64,000 nucleotides of DNA. Origin: Gigaspora rosea (Eukaryota; Glomeromycota; Glomeromycetes; Diversisporales; Gigasporaceae). The position numbers and the translations under genes are program-made. This document shows positions 34,239 to 44,964 of this stretch, piece by piece. The stretch's first letter is position 1. Each line of letters starts with the position of its first letter. Under the pieces are notes generated by a model. It did not search any database. It was not told the DNA's origin and saw only the letters and a program-made list of their open reading frames with translations. The stretch is taken from assembly GCA_003550325.1 (NCBI GenBank), contig QKWP01000101.1:189838-253837 (forward strand). Reading direction: 5' to 3'.

Positions 34239-34410
34239 TATGTTATTGTCCACGAAGTGGGCAATAACCAAAAATCAATCCCAGATCAGATGATCAGATA
34301 ATGATGGAATGGCCACTGGCTGCGAAGCAGCCAGTGTGCCATTCCAATCATTATCTGATCATCTGATCTGGGATTGATTTTTGATTATGTCCAATTCGTG
34401 GATAATAACT
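34239..34410. repeat. ~170-bp near-perfect hairpin
   Basis: Arms of about 80 bp: TTATTGTCCACGAAGTGGGC ... GGCCACTGGCTGC, a 3-base loop, then the inverse to TTCGTGGATAATAA. The inner 60 bp of each arm (CAGATCAGATGATCAGATAA) are almost identical; the outer 25 bp have a few mismatches. It could be a foldback MITE or a source of small RNA. No clear target duplication. Confidence 0.8.
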
Positions 34411-34574
34411 GATTTATTTCCAGGTTCTTATTATACTTCAATACTTTCTCTTTATTTAAAAATGACGTAATTCATACAATTTTAAACTTTATAGAATATG
34501 AATTAAAAAATATAACCTCTTTTAAAAAATAAAAACTCTTTTACCGAATAAAAAAACTTTTACAACTTTTATCA

Positions 34575-36139
34575 TGTCAAGTTTCATTTTCGCCATGAAT
34601 TAATCGAAGAAAATACTATTTCGAATACAATAGAAGAACATGAAAGTGTTATTACAACTGAAGACAACATTCAACGATACTTAAAAAAATCTAAAGTCTT
34701 AAATACTGATGCTTGTACGCAAAAGTGGGTTAGAATTTTGCAAGACTATCGCAAAAAAAAGAATATATCATATGTTATTCAAACATTAACAGATAAAGAA
34801 CAACTTGAACATGAACTATGTAAATTTTTTGCTGATATTAAATGACAGGATGGAAAACCTTACAAAGTTGAATCAATTGTGTCAGCCTAAACTCTATTTG
34901 ACATTTTCTATTTGAAACTTCTTTAATCAAAAATGTTAATGTTAATGATCGATTTCAATTTCCAATTCTGTACCGAGTTGTAGATGGAAAATGTATGAAA
35001 TTACAAGATCAAGGGTTTGGTGAAGTAGATAAATCGAAGGGGTTAACAAAGGAAGAAATTTGTCAAATTTTATTATATCTTAACACAGGTGACCAAACAG
35101 CATTACGACTTACACAGAAAGTATTTTTCTGGAATGCATATTTATTAGGATTACGTGGTGGTGATCAATATCGACTTCTCTTAAAGTGTATTGAGTTTCA
35201 ACCAGACGGAAGCTTGATTTTTATGATTGGATGCGAGAAGAACAATCAGAGTGGACTTAAAGGTCGCAACAAATATGGAAAATTTTCTAGTTGACGTATA
35301 CATATTCCTGCAGATTTATCAAACAATGAATACAAACCTGTTCAAGATCTTCAAAATTATATAAATTTACGCCCTCCAGATGCATCTGAAAAGTTTTATT
35401 TGCAATTAACAAGAAATTCACGTGAAATTCAAGATGGAAACTGGTTTCTTAAAACTGGGCTTGGAAAACATACATTGGCCAATATGATGAATGATATCGC
35501 ACAAGCTTCTAAAATCAATATCACTGAAAATCGTATTACTAATCATTCAGGAAGAAGAACAGCCATTCAGCTTTTATATAATCTCAATATAAATGAACAT
35601 ACAATGATGGAATTTTCAGGCCATCGTTCTGTTAGTGAATTACGATCCTACAAAGTTCCTAGCAATGAGCAACGATTAAAAAATACCACAACATTAATCA
35701 ATGCAATTCAAGAACCTCAAGTTCTAGTTTCAACACAAAAAGAATTGCAAATTCCAGCCCAATTTATGATTCAAGAAGAATCTCAAGTCTCTATTCAGAA
35801 AGAATTTCACATTTCAACTCAAGAAGAATCTCAAGTTCTGATACAAGAAGAATCTCAAGTTCTGATACAAGAAGAATCTCAAGTCCATGAATCTCAATAT
35901 AAATCTCAAGTTCCAATTCAAAGAAAACCACAAATTCTGATGCAATTTAAGAATAACAAGATCAAAAAAAATCGCCAAGATTAACTGAGGAAGAAATTCA
36001 GCTAAAATTAACAAGACCATTTCGTTCACCATTACAAACACTTCAAGATCAAACTCAGAACATCATAATGACAAAAGATGGAACTACAAATATTTTCGAA
36101 TTTCATAATTCTGGAAATGTCACAATTATATTTAAATAA
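34575..36139 (+). pseudogene. Crypton-type tyrosine recombinase pseudogene
   Basis: Pieces in order: N-terminal SAM-like region (KYLKKSKVLNTDACTQKWVR) at about 34680-34843; a TGA at about 34844; a frame change near 34890-34990; the box I region NAYLLGLRGGDQYRLLL at 35130-35190; a TGA at 35292 where Arg is expected; GLGKHTLANMMNDIAQ; the HxxR motif ITNHSGRRTAIQLL near 35538-35580; and box II FSGHRSVSELRSY, with the nucleophilic Tyr near 35648. R-HxxR-H-Y is the tyrosine recombinase signature. A Gln/Glu-rich repeat tail (QEESQVLI) and a final piece FEFHNSGNVTIIFK after another frameshift near 35966 complete it. Such recombinases are widespread in AM fungi. The gene is dead through at least two stops and two frameshifts. 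No element ends were found. Confidence 0.82.
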
Positions 36140-36862
36140 TAGTCTTAATATATATATTATTATATAGTATAGCTTGCGCAAATTAAAATTAATTAAAATT
36201 TTTACTATTTGCTGTTTACGGTCTTTAATTAAAAATTGAAATATTTGGCCCATTTCAAACAATTTTTAAATAATACTTTTTAAATAATTGGCCTGGCTCG
36301 AACAATTTTAAGTACTTATGGCTTGAATAAAGTATTTGACAACATTTTAACAAATTTTTATAATTATGGTTTAAAAAATGTATTAGGCCAAGTTTAATTC
36401 TGGATTAGCCCGAATCTGGAATCTGGGTAATAAGTATGAAGAGTAAGTATGGAAGTATAAATAAGAACCAGGAAATAAATGTAAAATATTTTTTAACTCT
36501 ACTAAAGTACAGTAAAAAAAAGGAAATTGTAGTACAAGGGAAATCTATACAAAACAAATAGAAAAAATTAAAAAATTTATACAACAAAACCCTGACTATA
36601 ATAAAAAAAGTATAAGTGCATAAACTGTAGAGAATATAAAAAATATTCAAATTTTGGACTGAGCCAATGAGACCAAAAAACACAAAGTGCATTATATGTA
36701 GAATCAAAAGAAGACCTTACTTTGAAAAATACTATGAAAAACAATGCAAAAAAAACAATATGAAACTGGAGTATAAAAAGAACAATACCAAACACGGAAA
36801 GTTAAGATAAAATCAATGAATTAATATGACAATGTTCTAGATATAACCAATACTGAACAATC

Positions 36863-38199
36863 CAGGGTTGGCATTGAACAATGTCAAATAAATTTAATTG
36901 GACATTTGGACATTTGGACATAGTTCAAATGTCCAAATAATTTTTTGGAACTTTAGGCATTGGACAATGTCCAAATAAATTATAAAATTATTGGACATAT
37001 GTCCAAATTGTCAATTGGATATATGTTAAATTGTCCAATAATTTTATTGGACATTTTAATAATATGATTGAACTAATAATTTTTACGGTCATCGAATATA
37101 TTTTTTAAAAAATTTTAATTTTTCTGTCGAACGTAAAAATCAAAAGTCAATTAATAAAAAATTTTTTAATGCTTATGAAAATTTTGTCGTAAGTGTATTT
37201 TGACATGCTGATTAAGTTACTTAAGCGATTTTAACCAATACACTTAGTAAAATTTAGACTTTACTATGTAACAACTTTTGCGATTGTGGGGCGAATATAT
37301 TTTTTTAAAAAATTTTAATTTTTCTGTCGAAAGTAAAAATCAAAAGTCAATTAATAAAAAATTCTCAATACTTATAAAAATTTTTGATAAGTGCATTTTG
37401 ATCAGCTAAATAAGTTTATTTAAGCAATTTTAATCGATTTGCTAAGAAAATGTAGACTTTACTATGTAGCGACTTTTGTAAATTGTGAGTAGCTTATTTT
37501 TAGGTCAAAGACGTTTTTGAGATTTTTTTTAAATATTATAAAATTTGATTAGTCAATAGTCTTATCATTAGGGGAGGGTCAGGACCTATGTAGACCCTAA
37601 TCACATAATTTACTGCACTTCCCTAAGTGCCAATTATTTATTTATATAGCAGAATTTTAACTTTACTATGTAATAACTATTTGCAATTGACCAAAAATCA
37701 ATTATATCTGAAAATAAACCACTCCTGATTTTTTGTGTTGGTGTGTTTTCTTTTATAATATGCCTTTATTTAAAATTAAAAATAAAATCAACTATTGTTA
37801 TTATTTTTTTTGAAATACAATAAGTTTATAGTTTCTAAAATTCTATTTACTTAATCATATTTTATTAGCCAATATCAAATATAAATATTGTAAGTAAAAT
37901 GGAATTTAAGTTGATCTAATAGTATGAATATATATGTACATATGCATATTTTTATAATAATAATAATTATTATTATTATTATCAGTATACTTTTTAAATA
38001 TACAGTATATTAAAGTATTTTGTTTTAGTAAATATTGGCCTAAATTAAATTAATTTAGACCAAAATTAAATTAATTTTTTTAATGTCCAATAAAAAAAGT
38101 TACTATGTCCAATCAAAATTATTTGGACAATTGGACATTGTCCAAATGTCCAAATGTCCAAATTGTCCAAATGTCCAATATAATAACATGCCATCCCTG
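36863..38199. mobile_element. hAT-family non-autonomous element, 1337 bp, TSD GAACAATC
   Basis: Ends CAGGGTTGGCAT and the inverse of CAGGGATGGCAT. The 8-bp GAACAATC is repeated exactly at 36855-36862 and 38200-38207. Subterminal regions are tiled with TTGGACAT/ATGTCCAA. It shares its terminal dodecamer and GGACA words with the autonomous hAT at 44965-48794. The interior holds a direct duplication of about 200 bp (about 37085-37285 and 37290-37485, ATTTTAATTTTTCTGTCGAA) and a fragment like the Harbinger-element end (37556-37635). There is no transposase. Confidence 0.88.
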
Positions 38200-38756
38200 G
38201 AACAATCTATGAATACAAATGAATTACTGAATCCTATAAATAATGTACTATAACAATTGCATGAATTGCAGACAAAATATGCAATTGAAAGATAGAAGAT
38301 TAGTACAGGTTCTTGGAATAGAAATTATGTTATTACAAAGAATACATCCCCAGAGACCTTATTTTGGAATGATGCTAGGAACTGGAGGAAAAGTGGAAGT
38401 CTATGCAGATGAATATGAAATTGAAATCCTTGAAAAAAAAAATAGATACAGCAATATGTAAAACACATGAAGAATTAGGAATATACCTTGATGAAGCGAA
38501 ATTATAAAGATCTGGAGTGAAGCTGCACCTTCCCAACTTGAATGAACTGCTCAAAGATGCAAAATTCATGAGCCAATATACAATGTCACTTTATCAATAT
38601 TTATATATCCATGGGATTGGATACAAGAACCATTAACTACGGAGCCCGACAAATCATTGGACTAGAATTGGCATACATTTCAGGAAATTGTATTTATAAG
38701 CCAGATACCTATGCTACAAAAGAACCAAGGATTTACATTTTAAAAAGAAATTAACT

Positions 38757-39090
38757 AATGTTCACCACAGGTGATTATCACCTGTAATAAATAAATAGAT
38801 AAAAACAAACAATTTTTATTAAGTAAAAGTTAAATTTTTTTAATATTAGGGTAAGGGTAAGAACTGGGATGGGGCAGGGGGGGCATAGTTTATACCAAAA
38901 TTTTACAAGGAATTTTTTTTTTGCATAAAAAAAAGTAGTTTTATAGGCAAGTTTTTAGGCTAGAAGCAATTTTAGCAATTTTTAAAAATTTCTTTGTTTT
39001 TGTTACACAAAGATTGATTTACATGTTACACCTGATCCTGAATTTTAATTGGCAAATTGACTATAGGTGATAATCACCTGTGGTGTAAAT
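38757..39090. mobile_element. MITE with CAGGTGATTATCACCTG ends and G-rich core
   Basis: The left end is CACCACAGGTGATTATCACC and the right end is its inverse, GGTGATAATCACCTGTGGTG. The termini are themselves palindromes. Inside are TTAGGGTAAGGGTAAG, ACAAGGAATTTTTTTTTGC and GTTACACCTGATCCTG; the last two are shared with 42711-43052. It splits the decayed ORF above. Confidence 0.65.
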
Positions 39091-39716
39091 TAGAAATATT
39101 CTTTTAAAAAATTGAGAAATATTTCAATTACTGCAAAATTGAATCACTTGATGAAAAAGAAGAATCCAACATACCACCAATAACGGAATTAGAATTCAAC
39201 AACTTTAAAAAGAAGACTGAAAAGTTAATGACTAGAGATATAGTTGCACTAGAAAAATTTAAACAAGGCATATCTTTTGAAATCAACAGATTACGCAGAA
39301 GACTTACTAAATTAATAAGTACCTTAATAATTATAATGGAAAAATACAAATATTCGGTTACCAAGATAGATATTAAGTATCGGAAAAGCTAAACTGTAAT
39401 CCAACACTAGCATAAATAAAGTATACTATACCATCCGAATATAGCAAAGTCCAGAAAAACATACAGATATGAAGTACATGAAACCGGAGATAAGAAGAAT
39501 ATAATACGCCAAATGAAAATCCGAACAATTAAAAGTTAGCATCGATCAAACATGTGTCGTTACGATAGATCAACTGGCGCTTACCCGAATTATCGGTTAA
39601 TCTGATAATCACCGGCAAAATTATCTGGCCACGTAGATCGATGCCTCAACCGTATAGCCACTATAGTAAATAAAAAAAAAACCAGCATCGGTAAATTATT
39701 TTTTGATATTCGAAAA

Positions 39717-42521
39717 ATGTCAAACGAAAATTTGACCGAATTAATCGTTGGTTTAAATAAACTAAATTTCTCTGATTGCCAAAAATTAGCAGATACGAAC
39801 GATCCAGACGGAATTTTCTGGCTCGGTTATTGCTACGAATTTGGAATTGGAGTTAAAAAGGATGAAAACGCGGCATTTGCACATTATCAAAAATCAGCAG
39901 GCATGAATAGTTCAAACGGAATTTATCAATATCAAGTTGGTTATTGTTATAATTTAGGAATTGGTGTCAAAATCGATAAGCAAAAGCGTTTTCGTATTAT
40001 TTGAAGTCTGCTGAGGCTGGAAATGCTATGGGAATTCGGAAAACTTTTATTTGCTACTTTTATGGAATTGGCGTGGAAAAGGATGCGGGGGATGGTTTAA
40101 GAAGTAAGTTAATTTTTAATTTTTCTATTATAATAATTTGTAATTTCTTTATTTAAAATTGAGATTTCTTACAATTTTTAATTATTAGAGAGTAAGTATA
40201 AAGTGCATTTTCATCAACCAATCTATCAGCAATTTTTATTAAGTTATTGCTTGTTTGTTATTTTAGCCCGTGAGTATAAAGAATTAATAAATAATTTAGA
40301 AATAAAAACAAGTTCACAAAACAAGACTTATTTACCACACCGTAAAAATAATTTCATTCGCATTAATTTAGTCAGTGAGTATAAAGAACATTTAATAATT
40401 TCTAGAAATAAAAAAAGCAAAACAATTTCACAAAACAAGATCATAAATACCTATTTACCAATCATTTATTTCATTCGCATTAATTTAGTTTGTGAGTAAA
40501 GAACATTTAATAATTTTACTACATAAAAACAGCAAAACAAGTTCACAAAATAAGATCATAAATACCTATTTACCAATCATTTACTTCATTCACATTAATC
40601 ATTTAATTCAGCACGTGAGTATAAAAACCATTTGAAAATTTCTAGAAATAAAACAGCAAAACAAGTTCACAAAACAAGATCATAAATACCTATTTACCAA
40701 TCATTTATTTCATTCGCATTAATCATTTCATTCAGAGGGTGAGTATAAAGAACATTTAATAATTTTATTACATAAAAACCGCAAAACAAGTTCATAAATG
40801 CTTATTTACCATTCATTATGCACAAATCATTTCATTCGCATTAAATTAATAGGTGAGTATAAAGAACATTTGATAATTTCTAGAAATAAAAACATCAAAA
40901 CAAGTTCACAAAACAAGATCTATTTACCAATCATTTACTTCATTCGCATTAATCATTTCATTCAGCTTGTGAGTATAAAAAACATTTTAATAATTTTACG
41001 AAATAAAAATAGCAAAGCAAGTTCACAAAGCAAGATCATAAATACTTAATTGCAGATCAAGATATGATGAATTACATAGAGATTCCAAATGGGGAAAATG
41101 TGCACATTGTAATGAAGATAACACTCAACCAGCATGGTGTCTACCATGCGACTCTGACATAATAACAAGGTAGACAAGTGGAAATAAAGATATCGATGAT
41201 TGCACTAAAAAATTCCAACTTAGAGCCTTGAATTATGAAGAAGCGATTGAATGGATTCCATTTAATAAATTATCTGATGTTAAAAAAATTGGTAAAGGAG
41301 GATTTGGTACTGTATATTCTGCAACCTGGTTGGATGGCATACATAAAGTTGAAGAAATTAAAGTTGATGGTGACGACTATTCCTACAAAAGAGCGCGTGA
41401 ACCAAATAGCATCGTTGCACTCAAGCCGTTGGCTAGTTCTGAGAATAATAACGATTTCTTAAAAGAAGTAAACTTATTTATTATTGCTTTGATAATTTAT
41501 CTAACAGTTTATTGAACTAATAAATCATTGTTTGAATTTTAAGTTTAAAAGTCTTATGGAATGTAAATTAAATCATAGTAATCTCGCAATATATGGAATA
41601 ACCCAAAACACAAAAACAAAAGAATATTTGATGGTTATTCAGTATGCTGATAATGGAAGTCTTCATAATTATTTGACAAAGAATTTTAGTGAACTTACAT
41701 GGCAGACTAAATTACAAATACTTAAAGATACTGCGAAAGAGTTAATGATGATTCATTATGTTGCAGGATACATTCATGCAGATTTTCATAGTGGTAATAT
41801 TTTGCAAGATCAACGTGCTAATGAAAAAATACGATCCTATATCGCAGATCTAGGTTTGTCTAGAAAGGTAAATGAGAATATTTCAACTGGCGAAATTTAT
41901 GGAGTTATGCCCTATGTTGCTCCTGAAGTTTTATCAGGCGATAAACCGTTTACAAAAGCATCAGATATTTATGGATTTGGTGTTATTATGGCTGAAATGT
42001 CAACTGGTCAAAGACCTTTTGATGGACGTAAGTTTGATACTAAACTTTCATTAGAAATTTGCAGGGGATTGGGACCAGAGTTTGCTTCTGGAACTCCTAA
42101 ATGCTATATTGAATTGGCTGAGAAATGCATGAATTCTGATCCAGATGAACGGCCTTCTGCTCGGGAAGTTCGGGATACAATAAGTGATTTGCTTAATAAA
42201 ATAACCAGATCACTATTTCATTCAGAACTAGATAATGAAATTAAAAAGCAATTCTTGGATGCTGATCAAGTTATTAAATCATTGCCGATACCAAAGCATC
42301 CTGATGAAATGTACACCAGCAAAATTATTAGCACGAAATTAATTTCAAAGGCGATTAAAGAAGGTATTTTATTTTCAACTAATATATTAAAATTATGCTT
42401 TATTGATTTATTTAAAAATAATTATTGTTATTTGTTTATTTATATTTGTCACATGATTCTACTCAAAACAAGCTTGATGTTACCGAATCTTGAACATTTT
42501 TTATGTATACAACCCGGATAA
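39717..42521 (+). pseudogene. Sel1/kinase gene copy B, broken
   Basis: Same exon plan as the copy-A gene: exon 1 39717-40103, exon 2 41056-41467, exon 3 from 41544. Exon 1 has lost one G near 39985 (CAAAAGCG against CAAAAGGCG in A) and has a shortened end. Exon 2 has TAG at 41171-41173 where A has TGG (RW to R-stop), upstream of the kinase domain. No in-frame Met lies between that stop and the glycine loop, so a full kinase cannot be made from this frame. The kinase motifs themselves remain (IGKGGFGTV, HADFHSGNIL, DLG, VAPEVLSG). The 3' frame stays open to 42521 because a small deletion seen in A is absent. Recently inactivated, or possible assembly error. Confidence 0.8.
40270..41055 (+). 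repeat. Seven-unit intron array, copy B
   Basis: GTGAGT starts at 40270, 40375, 40492, 40615, 40739, 40853 and 40969 (105-124 bp spacing), the same unit as in copy A. One unit has lost TATAAAG after the donor-like word. The final acceptor-like TTAATTGCAG is at 41046-41055. Confidence 0.88.
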
Positions 42522-42710
42522 TGTTAGTGTTCAAAGCTATAAATATATTGCATAATTAGTTTTTTTTTTTGATTTGATTAAATAACAAACATTATTGAAA
42601 ATAATATTGCAAAGTTGGGATTAATAATAAATAAAAAACATTATTGAAAATAATATTACAAAATTTAGGTTAATATTTTTGCTTTGCTTCAGTCAATAAT
42701 AAATTTATTT

Positions 42711-43052
42711 AGAATTTTTGATTTTTTCGCATATGCGATACACCGCACCCGAATCAAAACAATAAATTAATTCGTTAGTTTAGGGTTAGGGTAAGGGTGA
42801 GGGATAGGGTTAGGGTAAGGGATAGGGTTAGGGTAGGGCGATTTAGCAAAGAGATGCTAACCCAAAATTTCGAGAGGGATTTTTTTTTTGTTAGTGCATG
42901 AGAGATGATTTCATATGCAAAATTTAGTGCTATAGCCGATTTTTGAAAAAAAATCGTAATCGCTTCGATTTCACGTTACACCTGATCCTGCATTCTAATT
43001 GGTTGATCAAGGGTGGCGGTACATCGCCATGGCGGCAAATTATAAAACCCAT
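42711..43052. mobile_element. Copy-B-only MITE with telomere-like G-rich core
   Basis: Absent from A, where AATTTATTTACTATATTTA is continuous (about 19738-19762). ATTTATTTA lies on both sides in B. The ends are imperfect inverses (CGCATATGCGATACACCGC against CGCCATGGCGATGTACCGCC). The core at 42780-42838 reads TTAGGGTTAGGGTAAGGGTG and similar. It is followed by GAGAGGGATTTTTTTTTTG and, near the right end, GTTACACCTGATCCTG as in 38757-39090. Confidence 0.65.
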
Positions 43053-44964
43053 TTATTTACTGTATTTATTTTAAATTTTATTTTTAAAGACGAGGTTAGT
43101 AATATTATTTTTAAAGACGAGGTTAGTAATATTATTTTTAAAAAATACAATAAACAATTTAAAAATTTAAAAAAATTATTTATAATTAAACGTCAATTTA
43201 ATTACTAGTTTAAAAAACAAAAACCTGATAATTATAAAAGTTGTTTTTATATAAAAATTAAATTTTATATTTTATAACTGTATAATATATAGCTTAAGAT
43301 AAAAAATTATATATTATATCAAGGTTGTAACTAACTATACCAATAGTAATTATAACAAGGTTTAATTAATATAAATCTTGTAACTTGTATCAAGTATTTT
43401 GCAAAAAAAAAAAAAAATTAAAATTAAAATTAAAAAATAATATTTTGATTAGTTAGTATATTATTACAAAAAACTAAAAAATAACTAATAATTAAAACCT
43501 AATAACCTGTTAGTTATTTCTAATAACTAATACTCAAAAAATCCGATATCTATAAAATATTAGTTTTAACAAATAATATAAATTAATTTAATTAGTGTTT
43601 GTATAGAAAATTATATATAAAAAATATAATTTAGCTAATTATTTTTATTTGTAATTATGTATTATGTAGCATGTTATTTAATATATGAACAAAAAATGTA
43701 TCGAGCAAATACAACAAGCTATATAAAATAAACAATTTTTTTTCAAAATATTAGAATAGAGTTTAATACTGTATAGGATAGATAATTTTTTTGTTACTGC
43801 TTATTGTAATAAATAAACGGAGTAATAACTTAAGAAATTAAACAAAAAATTATACATATAAGTTTCTATTAAAGGTGGTTTTTCCAATAAATTTCATAAT
43901 GAAAAGGAATGATACAAGAGGTTTTCGTCTTGCAATAATGAAGAAAAAGCTATGCCACAATTTATCGTGAATATTTAGATACTGTACTAAAAACTATCAG
44001 TCTGTTCAATTAAAGTTATTTATGGTTATTTCTGATTCCTCTGACTATGAAAAAAGCTTTTAATACATATTAACAATGGAAGATTATTGCAATGATGTAC
44101 TAACTATCGAATAAAATATAAAATAGGATTACATTTACTTTTTGAATCAGTTGCAAAAAAGAAATTGATAAAGGTTATAAGAAAATTGTTGAAGCTGAAA
44201 GCTTTGGTCTTCCTGATGCAAAATGTTGGATAAGCAAATAGAAGAATCAAAAAAGATTACGGCGAAAAAGAAGCAAAAAAATTATTATTATGTAAATCAT
44301 TTAAATTATACACAATATGTATTATAAAGTGATGTAATATGCATAATAAATACTGCCGGGTTATGAAAAAAGGTTTATTATATTTTATGCGAAATTTTTA
44401 AATAGATTAATACTGTATTCATAACGTCGAGAAGATATATGTCATAAAAATGTGATCAATAGTTTATTGTAAAGCTAATAGTTAATAAATTCTAAAAACT
44501 TTGATATACATTTAGCACCAGGTTACCGAAAAATTAATTAGAAGCAAATTATAATAAAATCACATGATTTTGTGACAGCAGGCCTTGATTGTAGGGCAAT
44601 TGATTGCAATTTTTCAAGCTCATTTATAGGCTTTGCAAAAAGATATGATCTGTGATTTTTTTAATGATGATGGCTGAGAATAAGAGATTCAAAATTGTCT
44701 GTTTATATTTTGATTGGTTCTTAAAATTTCAAACCGATTTCACATGACATTGTGATCTGCAGAGGTCACACCTTTTTGCAAAGCTAATTAGTGACGCAGT
44801 CACAATTGGTAAATTTTTATGTAATATATTCACCACTATGATATGATTTTTGATTTTTTTGCAGTTTACAAGGTTAGGTTACACCAGTAAAAATTTTATG
44901 ATGATTTTAATTGTATGACGTATAGAAAAGAATTTTAATTAATTTTTCAGCAGGCCTGCGATAG

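Larger units (their letters stand above)
36530..39391 (+). pseudogene. Unrecognised decayed ORF split by two insertions
   Basis: Plus-strand fragments are collinear. The first, with EIYTKQIEKIKKFIQQNPDY and then KTMQKKQYETG, lies at 36540-36860. The sequence resumes after the hAT element with MNTNELLNPINN, LHELQTKYAIERQKIS and NYVITKNTSPETLFWNDARN at 38208-38400. Next comes YTMSLYQYLYIHGIG / GARQIIGLELAYISGN at 38575-38700. After a second element there is an open 87-codon stretch (CKIESLDEKEESNIPPITEL; EKFKQGISFEINRLRRRLTK) at about 39129-39391. Several single-base stops occur in otherwise protein-like sequence. I recognise the general style as a repeated AM-fungal ORF but cannot assign a function. 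Confidence 0.45.

Noticed and set aside
35814..36795. Reverse-strand frames rich in Phe/Leu at 35814-36795
   Set aside because: Antisense shadows of the Gln/Glu repeat tail and of A-rich sequence.
41235..41462. Second frame over the copy-B kinase exon (and 18225-18509 in copy A)
   Set aside because: A +1/+2 shadow of the kinase frame; the real frame holds IGKGGFGTVYSATW.
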